NCBI GenBank assembly: GCA_016716305.1
Contig: JADJWP010000002.1
Location: 2,106,501-2,170,500 of the forward strand
Reading direction: 5' to 3'
Source: Chloracidobacterium sp.
Lineage (GTDB): Bacteria > Acidobacteriota > Blastocatellia > Pyrinomonadales > Pyrinomonadaceae
DNA length: 64,000 nucleotides
Under the pieces are notes generated by a model. It was not told where the DNA came from. It saw nothing but the letters and a program-made list of their open reading frames with translations, and ran no database searches. A program made the position numbers and the translations under genes. Every line of letters begins with the position of its first letter. Position 1 is the first letter of the stretch. This document shows, one piece after another, positions 53,152 through 62,781 of this stretch.

Positions 53152-53832
53152 ATGGTATTTCCCGATCCGCAATCGTATGATTTCCCCGAATGGGTTCTGA
53201 TCGGCGACTTTTTTTATTACGCCAGGGACGTGGTTTCGTTCGGTGACGAGCTTTCTGCGGAAAATCTGATTGATGCGTACCACAAAGGGATCTTTCCCTG
53301 GTACATGGAAGGCATCCCGCTTCCATGGTATTGCCCGGCGAAACGCGCGATCCTCGAGTTCTCTGATCTGCATGTGCCGCGAAGCCTCAGACGGGCTTCG
53401 AACGGTGGATCGTTCACCTTTACGATCGATAGAGCGTTTCGAAGGGTAATGGAAGAATGTTCGAAAACAAAGCGGCCCGGACAGAACGGCACATGGATCA
53501 CAAGCGAGTTCATTGAGGAATATTCGCAGCTGCATGATAAAGGAATGGCTCACAGTGTCGAAGCATGGAATGGCGTAGACCTGGTTGGCGGAGTCTACGG
53601 CATCGACGCCGGCGGCGTCTTCTGCGGCGAATCGATGTTCTACAAAGTAGCAAACGCTTCAAAACTCGCCCTGCTATTCTTGATCGATCATTTAAGAAAA
53701 CGCGGCTCAACGTGGCTCGACTGCCAGGTGATGACGCCGCATATGGAAGCGCTTGGGGCGAGAGAGATTGACCGTAAAGAATTTTTGGATAGACTCGAGG
53801 AAACTCAAAAGTTAGAGCTTGTTGTATTCTAG
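53152..53832 (+). CDS. aat: Leucyl/phenylalanyl-tRNA-protein transferase
   Basis: 226 residues. It attaches Leu or Phe to N-terminal Arg/Lys of proteins for N-end-rule degradation. LIDAYHKGIFPWY, PLPWYCPAKRAILEF, WITSEFIEEYSQLH, GMAHSVEAWNGVDLVGGVYGI, GESMFYKVANASKLAL, LDCQVMTPHMEALGA are all family motifs. ATG at 53152 is preferred over TTG at 53149. Confidence 0.95.
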   Translation: MVFPDPQSYDFPEWVLIGDFFYYARDVVSFGDELSAENLIDAYHKGIFPWYMEGIPLPWYCPAKRAILEFSDLHVPRSLRRASNGGSFTFTIDRAFRRVMEECSKTKRPGQNGTWITSEFIEEYSQLHDKGMAHSVEAWNGVDLVGGVYGIDAGGVFCGESMFYKVANASKLALLFLIDHLRKRGSTWLDCQVMTPHMEALGAREIDRKEFLDRLEETQKLELVVF

Positions 53833-53845
53833 ACAGCAATAGCTA

Positions 53846-54052
53846 ATGCCGCATCGAGAACGAAAGAACATCCGTCCGGGATCGCAGGTGGCCATCGTAT
53901 TGAAACAAGATCAGCGAACCGGCAAGCAAACCATCGGCATCGTTAAAGACCTGCTGACAAATTCACCGAGCCACCCGCACGGAATCAAGGTAAGGCTGAC
54001 TGATGGCCAGGTTGGCCGCGTTCAAAACCTTATCGATAGCCAGCAACAGTAG
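53846..54052 (+). CDS. YwbE-family protein (DUF2196)
   Basis: 68 residues. RKNIRPGSQVAIVLKQDQRTGK, TIGIVKDLLTNSPSHPHGIKV, RLTDGQVGRVQNLI match the small YwbE family, of unknown role. Twelve bp after aat, likely co-transcribed. Confidence 0.88.
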   Translation: MPHRERKNIRPGSQVAIVLKQDQRTGKQTIGIVKDLLTNSPSHPHGIKVRLTDGQVGRVQNLIDSQQQ

Positions 54053-54082
54053 ACGCCTCTTCATTGCGGTAAAGAAGAATTT

Positions 54083-55267
54083 ATGAAAGGCTTATCCAAT
54101 TCAATTAGCCCCATTTTTCTGCTGGCTATCTTACTTCTGATCGCCCACTCAGCACTGTCGCAGCCAAGCTCCGATTACAAATACTCACCTCCGGCGAGAC
54201 TCAGTGACGGCATTCAGACGGGAACACTAAGATCGGTAAAGCTTGACGAGGCAAAGGTATCTGCCGGGATGAATGAGGTCCTGAAACGAACTTATGGAAA
54301 TATCCATAGCGTTTTGATCTTTCGAAACGGGAAGCTTGTCTGCGAAGAATATTTCACCGGACCTGATGAAAATAACCATAAGGGCGAGATCGGTATTGTC
54401 GCTCACAACAGAGAGACGCTGCATGATACTCGCAGCATATCGAAAAGCGTTGTCGCATTAGCTGTTCTTATCGCGCATTCCCAAGGCAAGATCAAAGATC
54501 TCGACCAGCCCATCTTTTCCTATTTTCCCGAATACGCGAGCCATGCCGAAGGCGAAAAGAATAACATTACGGTGCGCCATGCTCTCACGATGACTCCGGG
54601 TTTCGAGTGGGGCGAGGAATTCTCGTATTCGAACCCAGCAAACACCGCATATCAGATGAATAGGGCACCGGATACGATAGAGTTCGTGCTAAGCAGAAAG
54701 CTCATCCAAAGGCCGGGAACCAAGTTTGAGTACAGCGGCGGAACGACCCAGCTGCTTGCTGCGATCGTCAAAAAAACCACAGGATCGAACATAGAAGAAT
54801 TCACGAGGAAGCACCTACTCATCCCGCTCGGAATAACCAAGTATGAATGGGCCGAGCTGAAGCCGGGCCAGCCCGATGCCGACTCGGGCCTCCGGCTCCG
54901 TTCGCGTGACATCGCTAAGATCGGATTGCTTTTGGTGAACGGAGGTATGTGGAACGGTAAACGGATCGTGCCCCAAAAGCTGATAGCGGACGCAATGGCA
55001 GAGCACGCGAAAGTGTCGTCTGACGAGAAAACCGGTGACGTTGTTACCTATGGTTATCAGATCTGGCGGTTCGCATTTCGGCCAGATGATAATTGGCCGT
55101 CCAGCTTCATCGAGCTCAGCGGAAACGGCGGCCAAAAAGTGGTTATCGATGCCAAGACAAAAGTGATGGTCGTCATCACGGCGGGAAACTATGACCTCTC
55201 CGGTCTTAAGAAAAATTCATTTGATATTTATCCGGACCTAATATTTTCTGCAATGCTTGACCGGTGA
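54083..55267 (+). CDS. Secreted serine hydrolase, class C beta-lactamase fold
   Basis: 394 residues; a signal peptide at 1-27 (ISPIFLLAILLLIAHSALS). SISK at 118-121 is the SxxK site (RSISKSVVALAV); FEYSGGTTQLLA has the Tyr; SGNGGQKVVID near the C-terminus replaces the usual HGG. Third member of this fold in the window. Substrate unknown; probably periplasmic. Confidence 0.85.
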   Translation: MKGLSNSISPIFLLAILLLIAHSALSQPSSDYKYSPPARLSDGIQTGTLRSVKLDEAKVSAGMNEVLKRTYGNIHSVLIFRNGKLVCEEYFTGPDENNHKGEIGIVAHNRETLHDTRSISKSVVALAVLIAHSQGKIKDLDQPIFSYFPEYASHAEGEKNNITVRHALTMTPGFEWGEEFSYSNPANTAYQMNRAPDTIEFVLSRKLIQRPGTKFEYSGGTTQLLAAIVKKTTGSNIEEFTRKHLLIPLGITKYEWAELKPGQPDADSGLRLRSRDIAKIGLLLVNGGMWNGKRIVPQKLIADAMAEHAKVSSDEKTGDVVTYGYQIWRFAFRPDDNWPSSFIELSGNGGQKVVIDAKTKVMVVITAGNYDLSGLKKNSFDIYPDLIFSAMLDR

Positions 55268-55288
55268 GATAGTCGTTCGATTGAAATT

Positions 55289-56341
55289 ATGACAAACACA
55301 TTCCTGATCTACGGAGCGAATGGCTACACGGGTGAATTGATCACGAGGTATGCGGCTGAACGTGGCCTCAAGCCGATCCTCGCGGGACGAAACGAAGCGA
55401 AAGTCAGCGAGCTGGCGGGCAAATACGGATTTGAATACCGCGTCTTCTCGCTCGATGACACGGCGAAGCTGGATGCGGCGTTGCAGGAAGTCGACATGGT
55501 CCTGCATTGTGCGGGGCCGTTTTCGATAACGAGTTTGCCGATGGTCAAGGCTTGTCTGCGAAACAAGAAGCACTACGCAGATATCACCGGCGAGATCAGC
55601 GTTTTCGAGACGTGTGCGGCCATGCATAAGCAGGCCGTCGATGCCAGTGTGATGGTGATGCCGGGGGTCGGATTTGATGTCGTCCCGAGCGATTGTTTGG
55701 CCATGCATATCAAGAATCGACTGCCGTCTGCGACGCATCTTTCGCTCGCATTCTATGGCATGGGCCGCATTTCGCACGGTACTCAGGCGACGATGACGAT
55801 GAACGTCGGCCGTGGCGGCGCGATCCGGAAAGACGGCAAAATAACCGCGGTTCCGGCCGCGTGGAAAACCCGCGAGATCGACTTCGGCGAGGGTGTCACC
55901 AAGACCGGCGTGACGATCCCTTGGGGCGATGTCTCGACCGCTTTTTACTCGACCGGTATTCCGAATATCGAGGTTTTCACCGTCGTGCCAAAAGGAGCCT
56001 TAAAGGCGATGAAGATGAGCCGCTATATCGGTTGGCTTCTTGCGACCAGGCCGGTGCAGAAATATCTCCAGTCAAAGATCCCGCCCGGCGGCCCGTCCGA
56101 CGCCGAACGCGAAAAAGGCAAAACGCTCATGTGGGGTGAAGCCCGCGATGCCGACGGCAACCGCGTCGAGGCTCGCCAACAGGGCCCCGAAGGCTACACC
56201 GTGACGGCCCTTGCCGCCCTTAGCATTGCCGAGAAGATCATGTCGGGCAACTTCACCCCGGGATTTCAGACCCCCGCAAAAGCCTACGGTGCCGAGTTGA
56301 TATTAGAGATCGATGGTGTGGAACGGCAGGACGTCGTTTAA
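55289..56341 (+). CDS. Saccharopine dehydrogenase-like NAD(P)-binding protein
   Basis: 350 residues. Rossmann start FLIYGANGYTGELITRYAAERG (GxxGxxG), LAGRNEAKV, HCAGPFSITSLPMVKACL, YADITGE, PGVGFDVVPSDC. These are shared with trans-acting enoyl reductases and saccharopine-dehydrogenase-like proteins. No partner polyketide gene is near, so function is uncertain. Follows the hydrolase by 20 bp. Confidence 0.88.
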   Translation: MTNTFLIYGANGYTGELITRYAAERGLKPILAGRNEAKVSELAGKYGFEYRVFSLDDTAKLDAALQEVDMVLHCAGPFSITSLPMVKACLRNKKHYADITGEISVFETCAAMHKQAVDASVMVMPGVGFDVVPSDCLAMHIKNRLPSATHLSLAFYGMGRISHGTQATMTMNVGRGGAIRKDGKITAVPAAWKTREIDFGEGVTKTGVTIPWGDVSTAFYSTGIPNIEVFTVVPKGALKAMKMSRYIGWLLATRPVQKYLQSKIPPGGPSDAEREKGKTLMWGEARDADGNRVEARQQGPEGYTVTALAALSIAEKIMSGNFTPGFQTPAKAYGAELILEIDGVERQDVV

Positions 56342-56361
56342 CGTGCCGAGAGGCGGCGGCG

Positions 56362-56706
56362 ATGCAAAATGGTCTTCCGGATCTAAAGATCATCGTCTCG
56401 ACGCTTCGCGAAACGCATACCGCGAGCCGACATGATCTCGGAGCGGCCTGCCTCTCGCCCGGCGAAACCGTTACCGTCGCACGAGACTTTCGAAATATCG
56501 ATGTAATAGATCGTGTTGGGAGCGGTGATGCCTTCGTTTCCGGATTTATCCACTCCCTGCTCGAAGCGAGCGACCTCCAGTTTGCGTTGGTCTGCGGTGT
56601 GGCTCATCGCGCGTTGGCGATGACCACACCCGGTGAAGTTTCGATGTCGACCGCCGATGAGGTTTACGGCTTGATGAACAGTGCTGATGCCGCCGCCAAA
56701 CGCTGA
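56362..56706 (+). pseudogene. C-terminal remnant of a PfkB-family sugar kinase (KDG kinase-like)
   Basis: 114 residues only. IVSTLRETHTASRHDLGAACL, then the PfkB signature IDRVGSGDAFVSGFIHSLL with the catalytic Asp, then MTTPGEVSMSTADEVYGLM. These match the last third of 2-keto-3-deoxygluconate kinases. The first two thirds, including the sugar site, are missing. Left by a deletion just after the reductase gene. Confidence 0.8.
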
Positions 56707-57004
56707 CCTTCGAAGATCGGGGCAAGTGCATGCGGTCTGTCCTTCGAATTAAGCTATCAAGCTATAAGCAATGACGGTCTGATGCAATTCTGTCGCAACC
56801 AGCGGCGATCTTTGCGAAGAAATTCTCCGATGACGAGGACGCGGTCATGCATGCTAACCTCCGTGATGATCGCTCGGGAAGACAGATCGCTTACGGCGGT
56901 TCCGCGGAAGGGAAAAATGGAGCCCGGCCGTTATGAGGAAATCGGCTCGACACCTGCAAGCGTCCGATTCATTTTTTTAGAACTGTACACAGAGCGTTCA
57001 GTGA
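56707..57004 (+). other. Intergenic region, no gene supported
   Basis: About 300 bp. A 45-codon plus-strand frame ending near 56935 (contains KKFSDDEDAVMHANLRDDRSG) looks somewhat protein-like but matches nothing I know and has no start; it may be another gene fragment. Confidence 0.35.
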
Positions 57005-59032
57005 TCATTCGAAACCGGCTCGTTTGACCAGATCATCGAAACGCGGGTCGGACCGCAAGCTGTCAAAGCGCGGATGAACTTTGAGGTATGTCAATCCGCC
57101 GTGCTGAACGAGAGCCTTTTCCAAATAGGCAAACGCCTCTTCGCGGCGACCAAGTTCGCTCGAAAGGTTTGCCAGCAGATTATAGTTCGGCTTTCCGTTC
57201 CTTTCTTGAACCTTCGCTTTCTCAAGCTGCCGCTCAAAAATTCCATCCCAACCGGATAAGGCATAGGTTGATCGCCACCCATGCAACTCGCTCTGCTCTT
57301 CTCCGGCGATGATCCGTGACCTCAAGAAAGACTCAAAGGCTTTGTCGTTGTCGCCCTTCATACGATATGCGATAACGAGGCTTTGATGAGGATAGAGAAA
57401 TTCAGGATCCATCTCGGCCGCTCGCTCCAAATGGGTGACCGCTTCGTCGTAGCGGCGAGCGAAAAGCAGGCTTCGTCCCAGCAGCAGTTGATTTAATACC
57501 GATGCCGGCTCAAGGTCGATGGCGGTCTTGATCTCTGACAGTGATTCGTCATGTCGTCCAAGATAAGTAAGGAAAAGCGAGTACATTCGATGAGCGATCG
57601 GAGAATTCGGGTCTAATTCTAAAGCTCGCTTATGCTCGCGTTCAGCGCCGGCAAAATCCCGTTCGAAGTCAGATTTGATCTCGGCCAGATATGAGTGTGC
57701 TTCGGCAAGAGTGTCGTCAATTGCCAGGGCCTTTTCGATGGCCGCTTTCGCTTTCGGATATTGTTCGCCTGCAGCGCCGCTTCGATTGCCGACCACGGTC
57801 GACTGAGCATTTGCCAGCCTTGCGTATGCCAGCGCATAGTTTGGGTCAAGCTGAATGGCTTTCTCAAAACATTCGATCGCCTTAAAGACCTCGGTATGGT
57901 GTTGTTTGTCTGCCAACGCTGCGCCGTGAAGATACAAGCGATACGCTTCTTCGTTGTCAGTTCCGCGTTTTGCCGTCGGACGATTCCGCGTGGTCGAAAA
58001 TCGTTCCTTTAGAAGACTTCCGATCTCAACAGCGATCGCATCCTGCATCGCAAAAAGGTCCGCCACAGGTTTCTCGCCTTTGTACGTGAGGTCGGTCTCA
58101 CCTGTGGCGACGTTCAATAGTTGAGATGTGACCCGAATCCTCCCGTCAGCGATCTGATAGTTAGACGCAAGCACATAGTCGACCTTCTGTTCACGTCCCG
58201 CCGCGATCGGATCTTGTGCAATGTCCGAATACTGTCTGGTCGAGCTGATCGGCCGAACAGTAAAACCCTTGAGCGAATTGAGTTGGTGTATCACGGCTTC
58301 GGCAATGCCGATCTCGTAGTCGTAGACGTCGTCCCTGTTTGCAGCATTGAGCGGTCTGACTGGCAGAACCGCGAACGATCGCTTTCCACCGGTGCGAACG
58401 GCGTTGGAAAAATATTCTGAATAGAGGTAAAGTCCGAGCCCCACGGATGCGAGCAGAATTACCGAGATCGCTGCAAGTTTTAGAATAAGAGTGGATCTTG
58501 CAGCCGAGGTCGGCTCTTCGGGCGGCACGGCTTCCGTTGCAGTCACCGACATTTCGGGATGGCCATCCTCTGCGGTCGCAGGCGGACTCAGCCGATCAAA
58601 GACGCGGCGCTCGGCGAGGTCTGCCGAGTCCCTCGCCCGACTAAGATAGGTTGCGGATAGTATCGAATCTTCGTTGGCGCGAAATACACCTTCCGCCAGC
58701 GGCTCGATCCTTTTAACATCGGCAACAAAGCGATAACCATGCTTCTGTACCGTCTCAACGAACCGCATCCCGGGTTTCTCACCCAGGGCGCGTCGCAACG
58801 CATGGATGCACTTGTTCAGATTGTTCTCTTCAACGAACGATTCGGGCCAGACCTGGTCCAACAGTTCGGTTTTCTTGACAAGGTGACCCGCGTTTCTGAC
58901 CAAAACGCAAAGCGTGTCGAAGGTCTTTTCCGAGAGCTGCACACTTTCGCCTGAACGCCGAGCCAAGCGGTGTTCCGAGACATCAAGATAAAAGTCGCCG
59001 AATTCGTATAACTCTTTTTCTCTCAAAGACAT
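57005..59032 (-). CDS. CadC-type winged-helix / membrane / TolB-N / TPR regulator (1)
   Basis: 675 residues. OmpR/CadC-like DNA-binding domain at about 9-105 (YEFGDFYLDVSEHRLARR, VENNLN-like region, HALRRALGE, FVETVQKHGYRFVADV). Linker, membrane helix at about 184-204, TolB-N/FlgO-like domain (FAVLPVRPLN, IGIAEAVIHQLN, TSQLLNVATGETD), then about seven TPR units from 340 on. It ends LRSDPRFDDLVKRAGFE. It probably senses through the periplasmic TPR part and binds DNA in the cytoplasm. Divergent from the PD40 gene. Confidence 0.85.
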   Translation of the reverse strand: MSLREKELYEFGDFYLDVSEHRLARRSGESVQLSEKTFDTLCVLVRNAGHLVKKTELLDQVWPESFVEENNLNKCIHALRRALGEKPGMRFVETVQKHGYRFVADVKRIEPLAEGVFRANEDSILSATYLSRARDSADLAERRVFDRLSPPATAEDGHPEMSVTATEAVPPEEPTSAARSTLILKLAAISVILLASVGLGLYLYSEYFSNAVRTGGKRSFAVLPVRPLNAANRDDVYDYEIGIAEAVIHQLNSLKGFTVRPISSTRQYSDIAQDPIAAGREQKVDYVLASNYQIADGRIRVTSQLLNVATGETDLTYKGEKPVADLFAMQDAIAVEIGSLLKERFSTTRNRPTAKRGTDNEEAYRLYLHGAALADKQHHTEVFKAIECFEKAIQLDPNYALAYARLANAQSTVVGNRSGAAGEQYPKAKAAIEKALAIDDTLAEAHSYLAEIKSDFERDFAGAEREHKRALELDPNSPIAHRMYSLFLTYLGRHDESLSEIKTAIDLEPASVLNQLLLGRSLLFARRYDEAVTHLERAAEMDPEFLYPHQSLVIAYRMKGDNDKAFESFLRSRIIAGEEQSELHGWRSTYALSGWDGIFERQLEKAKVQERNGKPNYNLLANLSSELGRREEAFAYLEKALVQHGGLTYLKVHPRFDSLRSDPRFDDLVKRAGFE

Positions 59033-59248
59033 ACGGTTTCAACGATCGGCGGAATAATTTTCGAACAATAATCGAAGAAAGTTCGAAAGACCACATTCGC
59101 CGATTACGCATAACCTCTTCGATGTTTAGCCCTCGAACGGCACGCGTGACCGATTGATGATCGGATTATCGGACGTAGTTTATCACGCTTTCGGGCTATC
59201 TGCGCATTTTTGTGGCCACGCCGATATAAGGCAAAACAAGGAGAAAAA

Positions 59249-60598
59249 ATGAGAACAAAAACTACTCTGACGACGCTACTCGTATCGATCTCGTTGACTA
59301 TCGGCGCATTGCCGCAAAAGCCGGGTGTGATGACATTCGCTCCAGCCGGCTTTTCCATTTTTAGTTTGCCTCAGAGTCTGGGCGTTCCGGCCAATTCGCC
59401 GGGACAAGAGAACGCTGCGGTCGTATCGCCGAACGGCTTGAGTCTTTATATTGCAGCAAATAGGACCGGGACCATTGGCAGCGTGGATCTCTGGGTTTCG
59501 CAGCGCCCGTCGCTCACATCAGCCTGGGGTGAGCCGCAAAATCTGGGGCCGACCATCAACACTGCCGGAGTTGACAATATGCCAACCCTATCGCCCGACG
59601 GAAGAACGATGTTTTTCAACAGCAGCGGCCGCCCGGACACGCAGGGCTTCGCCGACATTTATATGACGACACGAACCGATCCGAACAATGATCTCGGCTG
59701 GGCCGAGCCGGTCAATCTCGGACCCGTCATTAATACTGCAGATAATGAGGTCGGTGCCGGATATTTTGAAGACCCGATGACTGGAGCGGCAACTCTCTAT
59801 TTTTCGAGCGACAGATCAGGGGATGAGGAGATCTATCAAAGCACCCGTAACCCGAACGGTACGTTCAACACTCCGACCCCTGTTGCGTCATTGAACAGTC
59901 CCTGGATCGATCGCCGCCCGCAGATCAGGGGCGACGGTTTGGAGATATTTTTTGCTTCTGACCGTGTCGGCGGCCAGGGCGGAATGGATATCTGGACTTC
60001 GACGCGCGCTTCCGTCTCTTCACCGTGGAATCCGCCGGTTAACCTGGCCGGAGCCAACTCCGCCGGTAACGACCAGCATCCGTCGCTATCGTCCAATGGT
60101 TCGGTTCTGTATTTCGCGTCAACACGCGATGGCAATCTCGATCTTTATACGGCCACCCGCGTCAGCATAAACCGGAGCCCGACGGCGGATTTTGACGGCG
60201 ACTCGCGATCTGATATCAGCGTGTTTCGTCCATCAGACGGCACCTGGCACATTTTGCAAAGCGGCACGAACACGTACAGCGTTCAGGCGTTTGGCTTGAA
60301 TGGCGACACGATCGTTCCTGGCGACTATGACGGCGACGGCAGGACCGACACGGCTGTCTTCCGATCGTCGACCGGCAACTGGTACATTCGGAGAAGTTCC
60401 GACGGCTCGGTCTCGATTACGCCTTGGGGTTTAAGCACTGACTGGCCGGTCCCGGCGGATTACGATGGCGATGGCCGCACCGATATCGCGGTCTATCGCG
60501 ACGGCGTTTGGTACATCATTCAGAGTTCGAGCGGAGGTATCGCTTATCAGCATTTCGGCTTGAGCACCGACATCCCGATCGCGGCTGGTGTTCAATGA
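59249..60598 (+). CDS. Secreted PD40 beta-propeller / FG-GAP repeat protein
   Basis: 449 residues; AAGGAG six bases before the ATG; signal peptide at about 1-22. PD40/TolB-like propeller blades at about 50-310 (NAAVVSPNGLSLYIAANR, MPTLSPDGRTMFFNSS, QIRGDGLEIFFASDR, HPSLSSNGSVLYFAS). Then FG-GAP/VCBS units with calcium-binding D-x-D-G repeats (DFDGDSRSDISVF, DYDGDGRTDTAVF, DYDGDGRTDIAVY). Probably exported or surface-bound. Lies between two winged-helix/TPR genes, perhaps a target of one. Confidence 0.88.
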   Translation: MRTKTTLTTLLVSISLTIGALPQKPGVMTFAPAGFSIFSLPQSLGVPANSPGQENAAVVSPNGLSLYIAANRTGTIGSVDLWVSQRPSLTSAWGEPQNLGPTINTAGVDNMPTLSPDGRTMFFNSSGRPDTQGFADIYMTTRTDPNNDLGWAEPVNLGPVINTADNEVGAGYFEDPMTGAATLYFSSDRSGDEEIYQSTRNPNGTFNTPTPVASLNSPWIDRRPQIRGDGLEIFFASDRVGGQGGMDIWTSTRASVSSPWNPPVNLAGANSAGNDQHPSLSSNGSVLYFASTRDGNLDLYTATRVSINRSPTADFDGDSRSDISVFRPSDGTWHILQSGTNTYSVQAFGLNGDTIVPGDYDGDGRTDTAVFRSSTGNWYIRRSSDGSVSITPWGLSTDWPVPADYDGDGRTDIAVYRDGVWYIIQSSSGGIAYQHFGLSTDIPIAAGVQ

Positions 60599-60604
60599 TC
60601 GGTT

Positions 60605-60640
60605 GACCGTGGCGCAATCATCCGCGTTTGCGCCACGGTC
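60605..60640 (+). repeat. Strong 13-bp stem-loop after the PD40 gene
   Basis: GACCGTGGCGCAA - ten-base loop - TTGCGCCACGGTC, perfect, starting seven bases after the stop codon. No T-run; may protect the 3' end of the mRNA. Confidence 0.55.
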
Positions 60641-60676
60641 GCTCTGATCCCTCGTATTGTCATGAGCGCGATAGCG

Positions 60677-60707
60677 ACCGGGTCCGAAAAAAGCCCGGTT
60701 CTTTTTT
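60677..60707 (+). terminator. Intrinsic terminator
   Basis: ACCGGG - loop - CCCGGT followed by TCTTTTTT. Ends the PD40 transcript. Confidence 0.85.
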
Positions 60708-60819
60708 AGTGAGCGCGGAAGCCGCCTCGGTGGCGGAGTGGTCGTTCGATCTGACCTGCAGTTATCTTTCGGGATAACGTTCAGAAGCGTTGAAGGAATG
60801 GCTCATACGAGATGTCCGT

Positions 60820-62781
60820 TCATGATCGATCACGAGCTTCGATCTTCTGCAGCAGTTCAGTAAATCGTGGATCACCTCGTAATCGGTCAAGCTCCGGATC
60901 GACCTCTATCACCGCGATCATATTGCTTCGTTCCAGGTAGGCCATTTCAAGGTATTTGAGTGCATTGCTCCTGTCGTCCAAGGTTGCATAAAGGCGGGCC
61001 AGTTCGAATGATGGGGGATCTTTCTGGGATTCGCCCCACCTGATACGTTCGAACGTGACGCCTCGCCAACCGGTCTCTGCAAATGCGATCCGAATTCTTT
61101 TGATCCTTCCCTCGTCCGCTTTTTCCAGCGTCAGCATCTTGATCAGGTGCTCCAAGGCTTCGGATTCCTTGCCCTGATGAACCAGCGATTTGACAAGATG
61201 TCCGTAGATCATCTTGTGGTTAGGGTTTAGCGGGATCAGCTTTTTCCATTGAGCCTCCGCATCTGCATATCGTCTGGCGAAATATAATGCAAGCCCGTAA
61301 GTTTGCTGATTGTCGTAAGACACGGGTTGCAGATCGATCGCCTTTGTTATCTCCGATATTGCCTCGTCGAACCGGCCGCGAGTATACAGAAAGTTCGAAT
61401 AGAGTTTGTGAGCAAGGGGCGAATTGGGATCCAGCTCGATCGCGCGCTTGCAGGCCCGTTCGGCCGCATCGAAGTCGTATTCGAAACGAAACTTATTGAA
61501 GCATAGGGTGCTGTGCGCTTCTGAGAGATTCGGGTCGATAGCCAGGGCTTTTTCTACCGCCTCTACAGACCGCAGCGAGTGTTCGATGGCAACCGCTCCA
61601 TAGGCGAGATACCTGTGAATGTATGCCTTGGTCGCCCACGCGCTCGCGAAGTTCGGATCCAGCGTAACGGCGCGGTCGATCTGTTCAAGTGCTTCGCGGC
61701 CATTGTCCGGACCCCTCAACTCATTGAAGTTATGGGCCATGAGATAATACCGGTAAGCTTCCTCATTGTTCGTTCCGCGTTCAGGCCGGAATTCGCTCGA
61801 ACGATAGCCGAATGCGGTCAAAAGCCTGTTCCCGATGTCGTTAGCGATCGCCGTCTGGGTTTCGAACGGCTCATCGACTCGAGTCGTGGTCGCGAAGTCT
61901 CCGACAATGTTTCGCGAAGCGACATCGAAAAGCTTTGCCGTCACCTTAATCTTTCCGTTTGCGATCTGGTAATGTGACGACAGAACATAATCGACCTTTT
62001 GTTCCTCTCCGACGTTGAGCGGATCTTTATCGACATCGACATACGGGCGAACAGCGTCCAATGGGCGAACGGACAGTTTTTTGTGCTCGCTCAGTTTTGA
62101 GATCAGAGCGTCTGCAATTCCGAGGTCGTAGATCGTATCCCTCCCTTGTAGATCGAGCGGCTTCAATGGCATTACGACCAGGCGGGTCGTTTCGCCCTTG
62201 CTGAGAATGCCTTGAGTATTGAATGTCACGTAAAGGGCAAGGCCGCTCACAAGTACGAATACTATGCCGGCAAAAGCGGCCCGTCCGAGAAGCCTTTTCG
62301 CCGGCGCGGTCTGCTCCTCGGTTTCAACGACATCGGCCGCCGATCGGGAAGTGTCGCTCGTGATTTGTTCGGGCGGTGCCGGAGAAACGTCGTCCGCGAC
62401 CCCAACGATGCCGCGCAGATCCGACAATCGATAAGCTCCCGAACTCTCGGTCGCTATCGAAACCGGATAGACGAACCGGTACCCCAGCTTTGGCACCGTT
62501 TGCACAAATCTGTCTTTTGAAGTGTCATCGAGAGCGTGGCGGATCGTCCAGATCGCTTTTGTCAGCGATCCCTCCTCGACAAAGGCGTCATTCCAAACCG
62601 TATCTAAAAGCTCCGATTTTGTGACAAGGTGGCCGTGGCGCTCGACCAGGGTCTTGAGAACATGGAACGACTTGTTGTTGATCGAGATCCTTTCGCCGTT
62701 CCGAAGCAGCAATTCTTCACCTGCAACTAGCTGAAAACCGCCGAATTCGTAGATCGTCACGTTTTTCGCCGTCGATTCCAT
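60820..62781 (-). CDS. CadC-type winged-helix / membrane / TolB-N / TPR regulator (2)
   Basis: 653 residues, same plan as the gene at 57005: winged helix at about 10-106 (YEFGGFQLVAGEELLLRNGE, ELLDTVWNDAFVEEGSLTKAI, FVQTVPKLGYRFVYPV), membrane helix at about 167-187, TolB-N part (LVVMPLKPLDLQG, LGIADALISKLS, KLFDVASRNIVGD), then TPRs (LDPNFASAWATKAYIHRYL, IDPNLSEAHSTLCFNK). C-terminus LRGDPRFTELLQKIEARD. Probably a membrane transcription factor; target unknown. Confidence 0.85.
   Translation of the reverse strand: MESTAKNVTIYEFGGFQLVAGEELLLRNGERISINNKSFHVLKTLVERHGHLVTKSELLDTVWNDAFVEEGSLTKAIWTIRHALDDTSKDRFVQTVPKLGYRFVYPVSIATESSGAYRLSDLRGIVGVADDVSPAPPEQITSDTSRSAADVVETEEQTAPAKRLLGRAAFAGIVFVLVSGLALYVTFNTQGILSKGETTRLVVMPLKPLDLQGRDTIYDLGIADALISKLSEHKKLSVRPLDAVRPYVDVDKDPLNVGEEQKVDYVLSSHYQIANGKIKVTAKLFDVASRNIVGDFATTTRVDEPFETQTAIANDIGNRLLTAFGYRSSEFRPERGTNNEEAYRYYLMAHNFNELRGPDNGREALEQIDRAVTLDPNFASAWATKAYIHRYLAYGAVAIEHSLRSVEAVEKALAIDPNLSEAHSTLCFNKFRFEYDFDAAERACKRAIELDPNSPLAHKLYSNFLYTRGRFDEAISEITKAIDLQPVSYDNQQTYGLALYFARRYADAEAQWKKLIPLNPNHKMIYGHLVKSLVHQGKESEALEHLIKMLTLEKADEGRIKRIRIAFAETGWRGVTFERIRWGESQKDPPSFELARLYATLDDRSNALKYLEMAYLERSNMIAVIEVDPELDRLRGDPRFTELLQKIEARDRS

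Noticed and set aside
56782..57027. 81-codon plus-strand frame before the winged-helix gene
   Set aside because: Composition and lack of start context suggest chance; it overlaps the convergent gene end.
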